A stretch of DNA of 64,000 nt. It comes from JAIBJN01 sp963748205 (GTDB lineage Bacteria; Actinomycetota; Thermoleophilia; Gaiellales; Gaiellaceae). Numbering within the stretch: position 1 is the stretch's first letter; each line of letters opens with the position of its first letter. A program made the position numbers and the translations under genes. This document shows, piece after piece, positions 51,689-59,821 of this stretch. The notes beneath the pieces were generated by a model that saw only the letters and a list, made by a program, of their open reading frames with translations, was not told where the DNA came from and searched no databases. The DNA is taken from positions 1 to 64,000 of the forward strand of contig CAVVIB010000018.1 of assembly GCA_963748205.1 (NCBI GenBank). The letters run 5' to 3'.

Positions 51689-52980
51689 GCTCCCATAGTA
51701 CGGGCCACGTGCAGGAGGAACTCGGTTCCAAGCTCGAGGTCGTCGACCTCGATCCGCTCGTCCGCCGAGTGGATCAGGCGCGCCGCGACGTCCGAGCTCA
51801 TCGTCCGCATGGGGAAGAACCCGTACGAGACCGTCCCGAAGGCCTCGCGGAGGAAATGGCTGTCCGTGAACCCGGCCGAGACGACGGGGATGACGCGCGC
51901 CTCGGGCTCGACGGCGGCCACGAACGACTCGAACACGTCCCAGAGCGGCGTGTCCAGAGGAGATCTCGTCCCGCCGACGGCCTCGATCCACTCGATGTCG
52001 TAGGCGTCCTCGCCGAGCGCCTCGCGGATGACCGGCTCGGCGTCCGCCGGCGTCTCCCCTGGCAGCAGGCGGCAGTCGCACACGACCTCGACCAGGCCCG
52101 GGATGACGTTGGTGCGCCGCGAGCCGGTGATCATCGTCGGCGAGACGACGATGCCGAGAAGCGGCTCGACGGTCGCGCGTAGCTCGGGAGGCAGCTTCTG
52201 CACCGTGCGCTCGAGCTCGTCGAGGGCCGGGACGCGCCCCAGCGAAGCGAAGAGCGCCTCCGTCTCCGGAATCAGCCGCGGCGGCTGGCGGATCTCCGCG
52301 GCACGCTGGACGAGCCGGGCCGCGCGGACGAGCGCGTTGTCGGCGATCCCCGGCGTGGAGGCATGGCCGCTGCGGCCGTGGACGCGGAGCTTGAACGGCG
52401 CGCTCATCTTCTCTGCGGTCGAGCAGAGGTAGACCGGGCGGCCGTCCACGAGGACGCGGTCGCCGCCGCCCTCGTTGACGCAGTAGTCGGCGCGGACGGC
52501 GTCGGGGTGAGCCTGCACGAGCCACGAGAGCCCGACGTCGACTCCGACCTCCTCGTCGGCGGTCGCGGCGACGATCACGTCGCCTGCGGGCTCGAAGCCC
52601 TCGCGGGCGAGCGTGGCGATGGCCACCGCCGCCGCGGCGACGTGCCCCTTCATGTCGAGGGCGCCCCGGCCCCAGACGCACCCGTCCTGCAGCAGGCCCG
52701 ACCACGGGTCGACCGACCACTCCTCGGGATCGGCGACGACGGTGTCGGTGTGGCAGAGGAGGAGCACGCTCGGGCCCTCGCCGCGGCCGGGCAGGCGCGC
52801 GACGAGGTTCGCGCGCTCGGGCTCGCGCGCGTAGAGCTCGCAGGTCAGCCCGGCTCCCTCGAGATAGCCGCGCAGGAGCTCTGCGGCCTGCGTCTCGTTG
52901 CCCGGCGGGTTCGCGGTGTCGAGGCGCAGGAGCTCCTGGAGGAGCCCGACAGCCTCGTCGCGGATCGCCGTGGTCGCCAA
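51685..52980 (-). CDS. M20 family metallopeptidase/deacylase
   Basis: 431 residues, probably from TTG (ATTAIRDEAVGLLQELLRLD). Zinc ligands: LLCHTDTVVAD (HxD), GRGALDMKGHVAA (second Asp), TADEEVGVDVGLSW (Glu-Glu) and a C-terminal SAGFTDSHFLREAFG with the last ligand. Dimerisation domain KLRVHGRSGHASTPGIADN. Acetylornithine deacetylase/succinyl-diaminopimelate desuccinylase/carboxypeptidase G2-like; substrate open. First gene of the minus-strand run 52980-46109. Confidence 0.87.
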   Translation of the reverse strand: MATTAIRDEAVGLLQELLRLDTANPPGNETQAAELLRGYLEGAGLTCELYAREPERANLVARLPGRGEGPSVLLLCHTDTVVADPEEWSVDPWSGLLQDGCVWGRGALDMKGHVAAAAVAIATLAREGFEPAGDVIVAATADEEVGVDVGLSWLVQAHPDAVRADYCVNEGGGDRVLVDGRPVYLCSTAEKMSAPFKLRVHGRSGHASTPGIADNALVRAARLVQRAAEIRQPPRLIPETEALFASLGRVPALDELERTVQKLPPELRATVEPLLGIVVSPTMITGSRRTNVIPGLVEVVCDCRLLPGETPADAEPVIREALGEDAYDIEWIEAVGGTRSPLDTPLWDVFESFVAAVEPEARVIPVVSAGFTDSHFLREAFGTVSYGFFPMRTMSSDVAARLIHSADERIEVDDLELGTEFLLHVARTMGA

Positions 52981-53040
52981 CTAGCGCCGCGTCCCGTGGG
53001 CGATTGCATGGGGCATGCTCCGCGCGAGCATACTGACCGC

Positions 53041-54276
53041 GTGAGCGACCTCTTCTCAGACGCGGCGGAGGGGCGGGCTGCGGAAATCGCGCCGCTCGCC
53101 GCCCGCCTGCGGCCCGAGCGGCTGGAGAACTTCGTCGGACAGGCCAAGGTCGTGGGCGAGGGCTCCGCGCTCGCGCGGGCGATCGCCGAGGACCGCATGA
53201 GCTCGGCGGTCTTCTACGGGCCGCCCGGGAGCGGGAAGACGACGCTGGCGCGCATCGTCGCCGGCACGACCGGTGCTGCGTTCGAGGAGCTGTCGGCGGT
53301 CTCGGCCTCCGTCGCAGACGTCCGCGCCGTGCTTGCCCGCGCGACCGAACGGCTCGGCGCCGAGGGCAGGCGGACGATCCTTTTCCTCGACGAGATCCAC
53401 CGCTTCAACAAGGCGCAGCAGGACGCGCTTCTCCCCGCGGTCGAGTCGGGGCTTCTGACGCTGATCGGGGCGACGACGGAGAACCCATACTTCGAGGTCA
53501 ACTCGGCGCTTCTCTCGCGCACGCAGGTCTACGAGCTCGAGCCGTTGACGGGCGACGACCTGGCCGAGATCGTCCGCCGCGGCGCGGCGCACCTGGGCGC
53601 GGACGTGCCGGACGAGCTGGTGGCGTCGATCGCCGGACGCTCGGGCGGGGACGCCCGCAACGCGCTCAACATTCTCGAGCTCGCGTGGTCGACCGCGCAG
53701 TCGGAGGGCTCCGCCCTCGAGGAGCGCCACATCGAGGACGCCGCGCGCAGGCGCCCGGTCGTCTACGACAAGGGCGGCGACGCGCACTACGACTTCACCT
53801 CGGCGTTCATCAAGTCCATCCGCGGCTCCGACCCGGACGCGGCGCTGTACTACCTCGCCGCGATGCTCGAGGGCGGCGAGGATCCGCGCTACATCGCCAG
53901 GCGCCTGATCGTCCACGCGTCCGAGGACATCGGGATGGCGGACTCGCAGGCACTCCTCGTCGCCACGGCCGCCGCGCACGCCGTCGAGCACGTGGGCCTT
54001 CCCGAGGCGCAGCTCAACCTCGCGCACGCGACGATCTACCTGGCGAGCGCGCCGAAGTCGAACGCGGTCATCAAGGCGATCGGCGCAGCGCGCTCCGACG
54101 TGCGCGAGCGCGGGGCCATCCGCCCGCCGAAGTCCCTCCGGGACACCCACTACGGCGGCTCGAAGAAGCTCGGGCACGGGGAGGGCTACGTCTATCCGCC
54201 GAACGATCCGGCCGGCTACGACGTCGACTATCTCCCGGACGAGCTGAAGGGCCGGAAGTACTACGAGCCCGAGTAG
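53041..54276 (+). CDS. rarA: replication-associated recombination protein RarA (MgsA)
   Basis: AAA+ clamp-loader-like ATPase acting at stalled forks, 411 residues from the GTG at 53041 (VSDLFSDAAEGRAAEIAPLA). LAARLRPERLENFVGQ, Walker A YGPPGSGKTTLARIV, Walker B FLDEIHRFNKAQQDALLPAV, sensor 1 LIGATTENPYFEVNSALLSR. The C-terminal tetramerisation part includes DFTSAFIKSIRGSDPDAALY, HASEDIGMADSQAL and the ending YPPNDPAGYDVDYLPDELKG. It is divergent from the M20 gene. A 13-bp gap separates it from the ETF gene. Confidence 0.94.
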   Translation: MSDLFSDAAEGRAAEIAPLAARLRPERLENFVGQAKVVGEGSALARAIAEDRMSSAVFYGPPGSGKTTLARIVAGTTGAAFEELSAVSASVADVRAVLARATERLGAEGRRTILFLDEIHRFNKAQQDALLPAVESGLLTLIGATTENPYFEVNSALLSRTQVYELEPLTGDDLAEIVRRGAAHLGADVPDELVASIAGRSGGDARNALNILELAWSTAQSEGSALEERHIEDAARRRPVVYDKGGDAHYDFTSAFIKSIRGSDPDAALYYLAAMLEGGEDPRYIARRLIVHASEDIGMADSQALLVATAAAHAVEHVGLPEAQLNLAHATIYLASAPKSNAVIKAIGAARSDVRERGAIRPPKSLRDTHYGGSKKLGHGEGYVYPPNDPAGYDVDYLPDELKGRKYYEPE

Positions 54277-54289
54277 GCTCCGACGCGCC

Positions 54290-56114
54290 GTGAAGATCGT
54301 CGTCCTGGTCAAGCAGGTCCCGAACCCGAGCCACGTGAAGCTCGACCCGGAGACGAGGCGGATGGTGAGGGAGGGCGTCCCGCTCGAGCTGAACGAGTTC
54401 GACGTCTACGCGGTGAGCGAGGCGATCCGGCTCCGGGACGAGCACGGCGGCGAGGTGATCGCGATGACGATGGGCCCGCCGCAGGCCGACGACGCGCTCC
54501 GCACGACCCTGGCCATGGGCGCCGACCGCGCGATCCACCTGAACGACAAGGTCTTCGCCGTCGCCGACACGCTCGGCACCTCCCGGACGCTGGCCATGGC
54601 GCTCGAGAAGGAGGGCGCGGACCTCGTCCTCAGCGGTCGCAAGACCGTCGACTCCGAGACCTGGCAGGTGCCGCCCGAGACCGCGGCGTTCCTCGGCTGG
54701 CCGCAGCTCACGAGCGTCGATCGCCTCGACCTCGTCGACGGGAAGCTGCGCGCGCGGCGGGAGACGGACGAGGGCTACGACACGTACGAGCTCGAGCTGC
54801 CGGCGCTCGTCTCCGTGGCCGAGGGGATCAACGAGGGCATCTGGCCCGCCCGACGGGATATCGACGCCACCTCGACGGAGGGGCGCGTCGCGGTCTGGAC
54901 GGCCGCCGACCTGGTGGACGAGGTCCTGGACTACGACAAGCGCTTCGGCCAGACGGGCTCGCCGACGCGCGTGCTGGCCGTGAAGGACGCAACCCCGGAA
55001 CGGCGCGGCGAGATCGCGTCCTCGCCGGAGGCCGCTGCCGAGCGGATCCTCGAGCTGCTCCGTGAAGCGGATACGCCCTCGACCTCGCCGTGGGAGAAGC
55101 CCGAGCGCCTCGGCGAGAAGCCGGGGAAGAGCTACGACTGCTGGACGGTGGTCGAGGTCGTCGAAGGGCGCGCGCGACACGTGTCCCTCGAGCTCCTCGG
55201 CAAGGGCCGCGAGCTCGCGGGCAAGCTCGGCGGGCTCAACGTCGCGCTCGTCATCGGTCACAAGCTGGGCGACGTCGTCCGCGAGGCCGTCCGTTACGGC
55301 GCCGACCGCGTCGTCGTCGTGGACGACGAGCGGCTGGCCGAGTATCACCCCGACCCGTACGCATCTGCCCTGCGCGCGCGTCCTCGAGTCGGAGCGTCCC
55401 CATGCCCTCCTCATCCCCTCGACGATCATGGGCCGCGACTACGGGCCACGCGTCGCCGGCGAGCTGGAGCTCGGCATGACCGGGGACTGCGTCGATCTCG
55501 CCATCGACAAGGCCGGGCGGCTGATCCAGTACAAGCCCGCGTACGGCGGCAACATCGTCTCCGTGATCATGGGCGCCACAACGCCGCAGCTCGCGACCGT
55601 GCGTCCCGGGATGTTCCCGACCGTCGAGCCGCGCGACGAGGCCGAGGCCGAGATCGTCGAGCTCTCCGTAGGCGAGCTTGCGGCGCCGAGGACGGGCCTC
55701 GTGACCAGCGAGCATCGCCCGGACACGGCCGGCTACGAGCTCGACTCCGCCGAGATCTGCTTCTGCGTCGGGAAGGGCGTCGGCAGCCCCGAGGCCGTCC
55801 CCGAGATCGAGGCGCTCGCCCGGCGGCTCGGCGCCAAGGTCGGAGGCAGTCGCGACGTGACCGACGCCGGCTGGCTGCCGAAGAACCGCCAGATCGGGCT
55901 CACCGGGCGGGCGATCGCACCCCGACTCATGGTCGAGGTCGGCGTCCGAGGCGCGTTCGAGCACCTGATGGGATCCGTGCGGGCCGGCGTCATCGTCGGC
56001 CTGAACGCAAACGAGAAGGCGCCGATCTTCGAGCATGCAGACGTCGGCCTGGTCGGCGACTGGCGCGAGACGCTGCCGCCGCTCGTCGAGGCCCTCGAGG
56101 GGAAGCTGCCCTGA
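54290..56114 (+). CDS. fused electron transfer flavoprotein, EtfB-EtfA (frame break near 55379)
   Basis: ~607 residues after correction. EtfB part (residues ~1-260): MKIVVLVKQVPNPSHVKLDP, LNEFDVYAVSEAIRL, ADLVLSGRKTVDSETWQVPP. A ~20-residue linker (TPSTSPWEKPERLGEKPGK) leads into EtfA. EtfA contains VVEVVEGRARHVSLELLGKG and MTGDCVDLAIDKAGRLIQYK, then the FAD-binding domain GGSRDVTDAGWLPKNRQIG, LTGRAIAPRLMVEVGVRGAF and KAPIFEHADVGLVGDW. No stop exists in any forward frame around the linker, so the fusion looks genuine. A separate surplus base near 55379 inside EtfA (TGCGCGCGCGTCC) breaks the frame. It accepts electrons from acyl-CoA dehydrogenases and passes them to the quinone pool. Confidence 0.87.
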
Positions 56115-56872
56115 TCCTCAACGTGCACGAGTGGGGCGACGCGAGCGCCCCCGAGCTCGTCTGCCTGCACGGGGTCTGCGGGCACGGACGGCGCTTCCGC
56201 CGGCTCGTCGAGGACCACCTCGCCGACCGCTTCCACGTGCGCGCGCTCGACCTGCGCGGCCACGGCCGGTCGGGCTGGGAGGAGCCGTGGACGCTCGACC
56301 AGCACGTCGAGGACGTGCTCGAGACCGTGACGGAGCCGGCCATCTGGATCGGCCACAGCTTCGGCGGGCGGCTCACGGCCGAGATCACCGCCCGGCGCCC
56401 CGACCTCGTCGAACGCGCCGTCCTGCTCGACCCGGCGCTCTGGGTCCCGCCCGACGACGCGGAGAGCGCCGCCCGGCACGAGCTGGCGAAGGGGCCGTGG
56501 GCGTCGGTCGAGGAAGCGCTCGAGGCACGCGCGCAGACCGTCGAGCACACGCCGCGCGAGCTTCTCGAGGAGGAGATGCGCGAGCACCTCGTCGAGCAGC
56601 CGGACGGCTCGTGGTTCTACCGCTACTCGCGGGACGTCGTCGCCGCGGCGTACCGCGAGATGGCGAAGCCTCCCGCACCCTGGGAGTCGCTGCGGGTGCC
56701 GACCCTCCTCGTGGTCGCCGACCACGGCAAGCTCGTCAGCGCGGCCGAGCTCGTCCACTACCAGGAGGCGCTCGGCGACCTGCTGAAGGTCGCCGTCGTG
56801 CCCGGCGGGCACATCGTTCTCTGGGACGCCTACCCGGAGACGTCCGCGGCCGTCGTGGACTTCCTCGGCTAG
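56111..56872 (+). CDS. alpha/beta hydrolase
   Basis: ~253 residues. Oxyanion region LVCLHGVCGHGRRFRRLV, LDLRGHGRSGWEEPWTLDQH, nucleophile elbow GHSFGG, acid region VPTLLVVADHGKLVSAAELV, and catalytic His in VPGGHIVLWDAY. Substrate unknown. The frame has a CTG at 56111 overlapping the ETF stop (CTGA), which fits the family N-terminus ILNVHEWGD. The first GTG is at 56123. The stop overlaps the convergent arginase stop. Confidence 0.82.
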   Translation: MILNVHEWGDASAPELVCLHGVCGHGRRFRRLVEDHLADRFHVRALDLRGHGRSGWEEPWTLDQHVEDVLETVTEPAIWIGHSFGGRLTAEITARRPDLVERAVLLDPALWVPPDDAESAARHELAKGPWASVEEALEARAQTVEHTPRELLEEEMREHLVEQPDGSWFYRYSRDVVAAAYREMAKPPAPWESLRVPTLLVVADHGKLVSAAELVHYQEALGDLLKVAVVPGGHIVLWDAYPETSAAVVDFLG

Positions 56873-57778
56873 AGGATCCTGCGCGCCGAAGGCGCTGGCG
56901 ACCAGCTCGACGGCGAGGGCGGCCGTCTCGTTCCCGCGGTCGAGGATCGGGTTGACCTCGACGATCTCCAGGGAGCTGAGGAGGCCCGATTCGGCGACGA
57001 GCTCCATCGCCAGGTGCGCCTCCCGGTAGGAGAGGCCGCCGCGGACGGGCGTCCCGACCCCGGGAGCAACGTCAGGGTCGACGACGTCCATGTCGACGGA
57101 GATGTGCACGAAGGACGCGCCCTCGACCCGCTCGAGCGCCTCGCGGACGACGGGCTCGATGCCGCGCCGGTCGATCTCGCTCATCGTGTAGACGCCGAGC
57201 CCGCTTTCCCGCACGTAGGCGCGCTCGCCCTCGTCGAGCGACCGCGTGCCGACGAGCACCACGTGCTCGGGAGTCAGGGCCGGGAGCGGCCACGCCTCGC
57301 TTGCGAACGCCTCGGTGTCGCGACCGAGCGCGGCCCCGAGAGGCATGCCGTGGACGTTGCCGCTCGGCGTCGTCGCGGGCGTGTGCAGGTCGCCGTGGGC
57401 GTCGAACCAGATCGCGGCGCCCGGCCCGTGCACCGACGCCATCCCTCCGAGCGTTCCGAGCGCGATCGAGTGGTCGCCGCCGAGGACGATCGGCGTCCGC
57501 TCCTCGCCGGCCGCGCGCGCGACTGCCCGCGCGATGCGCTCGCACGTCTCCTTGATCTCGGGGAGAAAGCGCGCCTTCGGGTCGCCGCTCGCGGTCGCCT
57601 CGGCCACCGCGGTGGGCACGTTCCCCCAGTCGGCGCAGCCGATCCCGAGGTCGGCGAGACGGTCGTCGAGGTCCGCGTAGCGGATCGCCGACGGGCCCAT
57701 GTCCACGCCGCGCCGACCCGCCCCCAGGTCGAGCGCCGCCCCGATGACGGCGACGTTCCTGCCATTCCGGTCCGTCAC
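56869..57778 (-). CDS. rocF: arginase, canonical metal site (frame break near 56881)
   Basis: Mn-dependent hydrolysis of arginine to ornithine and urea, ~302 residues after correction, GTG start. VIGAALDLGAGRRGVDMGPS and the three metal motifs GGDHSIALG, WFDAHGDLHTP and SVDMDVVDPDVAPGVG are canonical for the arginase branch, as are NVHGMPLG and EIVEVNPILDRGNETA. Only the last residues are out of frame: skipping one base near 56881 gives AFGARIL then TAG at 56869. Uncorrected, the frame runs antisense through the hydrolase. Agmatinase or guanidinobutyrase remain alternatives. Confidence 0.85.
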
Positions 57779-57806
57779 GGCTCGTGAGGCTACACTTCGG
57801 TGCCGC

Positions 57807-57879
57807 GGCGAGGTAGCTCAGTTGGTAGAGCACACGGCTGAAAACCGTGGTGTCGCCGGTTCGATTCCGGCCCTCGCCA
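57807..57879 (+). tRNA. tRNA-Phe (GAA)
   Basis: 73-base cloverleaf. Acceptor GGCGAGG pairs with CCTCGCC, D arm GCTC/GAGC with AGTTGGTA loop, anticodon stem CACGG/CCGTG with loop CTGAAAA (anticodon GAA at 57840-57842), and T arm GCCGG/CCGGC with loop TTCGATT. Discriminator A. The 3' CCA is not encoded (ACTC follows), so it needs CCA-adding enzyme. Confidence 0.96.
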
Positions 57880-57910
57880 CTCACTCGCACAGGCGGATAC
57901 TTCGCTCCAC

Positions 57911-58399
57911 ATGATCATTCGCCGTCTCACCTTGGAGGACGCCGGCGAGCTGGCGGCTGTGTTGGTCGAAAACCGCGAGTTCCTGGCCGGTTCGAGCCCG
58001 ATTGGTGCCGAAAGCTTCTTCACCGCCGCGGGCCAGCGCGAGAGGATCGAGAATGGCGGATCGGAGAGGTTCGCAATCCTCGACGGCGGTCGCATCGCCG
58101 GGACCGTGAGCATGTCGAACATCGTCCTGGACCCCCTTCACAGCGCCACCCTGGGCTACTGGGTCGCGGAGCGGGTCAACGGACGAGGCCTCGCGACCAG
58201 GGCCGTCCGCGAGATCATCGGTATCGCGTTCGAGGAGCTCGGGCTACACCGCCTCGAGGCTGCGACGCTCGTGGACAACGCTCCGTCGCAGCGGGTGCTG
58301 GAGAAGAACGCTTTCGAGCGGATCGGCCTTGCTCGTCGCTACCTCCGGATCGCCGGCGAGTGGCGCGACCACCTCCTCTTCCAACGTACCGCCGATTAA
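57911..58399 (+). CDS. GNAT acetyltransferase, RimJ/RimL type
   Basis: 162 residues. MIIRRLTLEDAGELAAVLVE, the strand IAGTVSMSNIV, GYWVAERVNGRGLATRAVRE (acetyl-CoA loop, Q/RGxGxA-like) and RLEAATLVDNAPSQRVLEKN are typical of ribosomal-protein-alanine acetyltransferase-like enzymes. Real substrate unknown. It starts 31 bases after tRNA-Phe. Base use is slightly less GC-rich than its neighbours. Confidence 0.88.
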   Translation: MIIRRLTLEDAGELAAVLVENREFLAGSSPIGAESFFTAAGQRERIENGGSERFAILDGGRIAGTVSMSNIVLDPLHSATLGYWVAERVNGRGLATRAVREIIGIAFEELGLHRLEAATLVDNAPSQRVLEKNAFERIGLARRYLRIAGEWRDHLLFQRTAD

Positions 58400-58524
58400 A
58401 CTCCAGGCGCCGCGCCCGGGTTGGGCCGTAGGCATGCTACGGTTGCCGAAGATCAGAGCGAGTTCGGTTTGCGTCTCGACGCCTTCCTACCCGTTCGTAA
58501 CGTGTTAGAGGGAGGTGTTTTTTC

Positions 58525-58731
58525 ATGGCAGACGGAACCGTCAAGTGGTTCAACGACAGCAAGGGCTACGGCTTCATCACTCCTGATGAAGGCGAGAAGG
58601 ACCTTTTCGTGCACCACAGCTCCATCGCCGGCGAGGGCTACAAGTCGCTCGCCGAGGGCGCACGGGTCTCGTTCGAGCAGCAGGAGGGCTCGAAGGGCCC
58701 CGAGGCGACCAACGTGACTCTGGTCGCGTAA
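58525..58731 (+). CDS. cold-shock protein, CspA family
   Basis: 68-residue single cold-shock domain RNA chaperone. GTVKWFNDSKGYGFI carries RNP1 and DLFVHHSSI carries RNP2. Excellent ribosome site GGGAGGTG followed by TTTTTTC before the ATG. The 125 bp upstream after the acetyltransferase gene likely hold a promoter and a leader, as is common for csp genes, but I could not place the elements. Confidence 0.95.
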   Translation: MADGTVKWFNDSKGYGFITPDEGEKDLFVHHSSIAGEGYKSLAEGARVSFEQQEGSKGPEATNVTLVA

Positions 58732-58751
58732 TTGGCAGGATCGGGAGGGCT

Positions 58752-58767
58752 GCGGCCTTCAGGCCGC
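58752..58767 (+). terminator. hairpin after the cold-shock gene
   Basis: GCGGCC-TTCA-GGCCGC, 6-bp stem (7 with a tighter loop), 21 bases after the csp stop. It has no T-tract. It may end or attenuate transcription before the CSD-like gene. Confidence 0.4.
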
Positions 58768-58813
58768 GGCTCTCACCCCTCGAGGGACGGAGGGACGCTG
58801 ATGGGGAACCGAA

Positions 58814-59092
58814 ATGCCAAGCTCGACGAGTAACGGTTTCGGCGGGCCAACGCCCACCCGCGAAGTCGGAACGATGCTGTGGTTCAACGCGGTCAAGGAC
58901 CTGGGCGCGCTAGACACGTCTCACGGAGAACGGGTCGGCGTGCCGGGCGCCGCGTTCCTCCCGGGCGAGAAGCCGGAGGGACGTTGCTCCGGGAAGGTGG
59001 TCGAGTTCGAGACGGTCGAGGGCGCCGTCGCGCGCGTTGCCTTCGTGCCGGAGACCGCCCCGCGCCGGGCACGGCGGCGCCGCCACCACTAG
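58814..59092 (+). CDS. divergent cold-shock-domain-like protein
   Basis: 92 residues. GTMLWFNAVKDLGALDT aligns with the GTVKWFN..KGYGFI start of cold-shock domains. It is followed by GERVGVPGAAFLPGEKPEG, CSGKVVEFETVEGAVARVAF and a very basic tail (RRARRRRHH). The aromatic RNP1 residues (Y, F) and the RNP2 VFVH motif are lost, so single-stranded nucleic-acid binding by the usual surface is doubtful, although the basic tail could bind RNA. Tandem position after csp suggests an old duplication. The start is uncertain: an internal ATG is at 58874. Confidence 0.65.
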   Translation: MPSSTSNGFGGPTPTREVGTMLWFNAVKDLGALDTSHGERVGVPGAAFLPGEKPEGRCSGKVVEFETVEGAVARVAFVPETAPRRARRRRHH

Positions 59093-59096
59093 CTGC

Positions 59097-59747
59097 CTAG
59101 GCGTACGGCAGCACGAAGAAGGCGATCGCCGCGAAGTGGCAGCCGGCTGCTGCGACCGTCAGCGCGTGGAAGACCTCGTGGTAGCCGAAGGCGTGCGGAA
59201 TCGGGTCCGGCACGCGCCGGACGTACACGATTGCGCCGGCGGTGTAGAGAAGGCCTCCGGCGACCACGAGCGCGAGGCCCGGTAGCGGCACGGAGAGGAG
59301 CTCGGAGAAGGCGGCCGCGCCCGACCAGCCGATCGCCAGACCGAACGCCGCGGCGAGCCACTTGGGCGCCCCGACCCACGCCACCTTGAGCAGGATCGCG
59401 ATGAGCGCGCCGCCCCAGACGACCGAGAGCACCGGCACCGCCCAACCCGGAGACATCACGATCAATCCGAACGGCGTGTAGGTCCCGGCGATCAGAAGGT
59501 AGATGCCGGCGTGGTCGAGCCGCGCGAGCCATGAGCGGACATTTGGCCTCCATGTCGGCCGGTGGTAGAGGGCGCTGGCGCCGAAGCAGGCCGCGACGCA
59601 GCTGGCGAAGACGACCGCGGCGACGCGGGCGCGGCCTGGATCCGCCGTCAGGACGAGGGCGACGCCGAGGCCGAGCGCAGCGTAGAAGCCGAGCTCGTGG
59701 AACACCCCTCGGAGCTTCGGCTTGGTGCGGATGTCGGTAGCGAGCAT
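59097..59747 (-). CDS. hemolysin III / PAQR-type membrane protein
   Basis: 216 residues with seven membrane segments. Family motifs: SALYHRPTW, LDHAGIYLLIAGTYTPF and, near the end, FGYHEVFHALTVAAAGCHF, whose Ser/His/Asp set forms the zinc site of PAQR-fold proteins. Bacterial members are of uncertain function (hemolysin III, ceramidase-like). The TAG is five bases from the end of the convergent CSD-like gene. Confidence 0.9.
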   Translation of the reverse strand: MLATDIRTKPKLRGVFHELGFYAALGLGVALVLTADPGRARVAAVVFASCVAACFGASALYHRPTWRPNVRSWLARLDHAGIYLLIAGTYTPFGLIVMSPGWAVPVLSVVWGGALIAILLKVAWVGAPKWLAAAFGLAIGWSGAAAFSELLSVPLPGLALVVAGGLLYTAGAIVYVRRVPDPIPHAFGYHEVFHALTVAAAGCHFAAIAFFVLPYA

Positions 59748-59779
59748 GGCGTTCGCCGGATGCTACGGCCCCGGGCGAA

Positions 59780-59807
59780 GGCCCGGCGCGATCTCCCGCG
59801 CCGGGCC
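59780..59807 (-). terminator. terminator hairpin after the purine permease gene
   Basis: An 11-bp perfect stem GGCCCGGCGCG / CGCGCCGGGCC with a 6-base loop lies 14 bases beyond the permease stop and before the hemolysin III start on the same strand. Confidence 0.7.
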
Positions 59808-59821
59808 CTCCCGAAGCTCTC

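Noticed and set aside
55733..57778. 681-codon minus-strand frame extending arginase across the hydrolase and ETF
   Set aside because: Only the first ~300 codons are arginase; beyond the break near 56881 the frame is the antisense of well-supported plus-strand genes.
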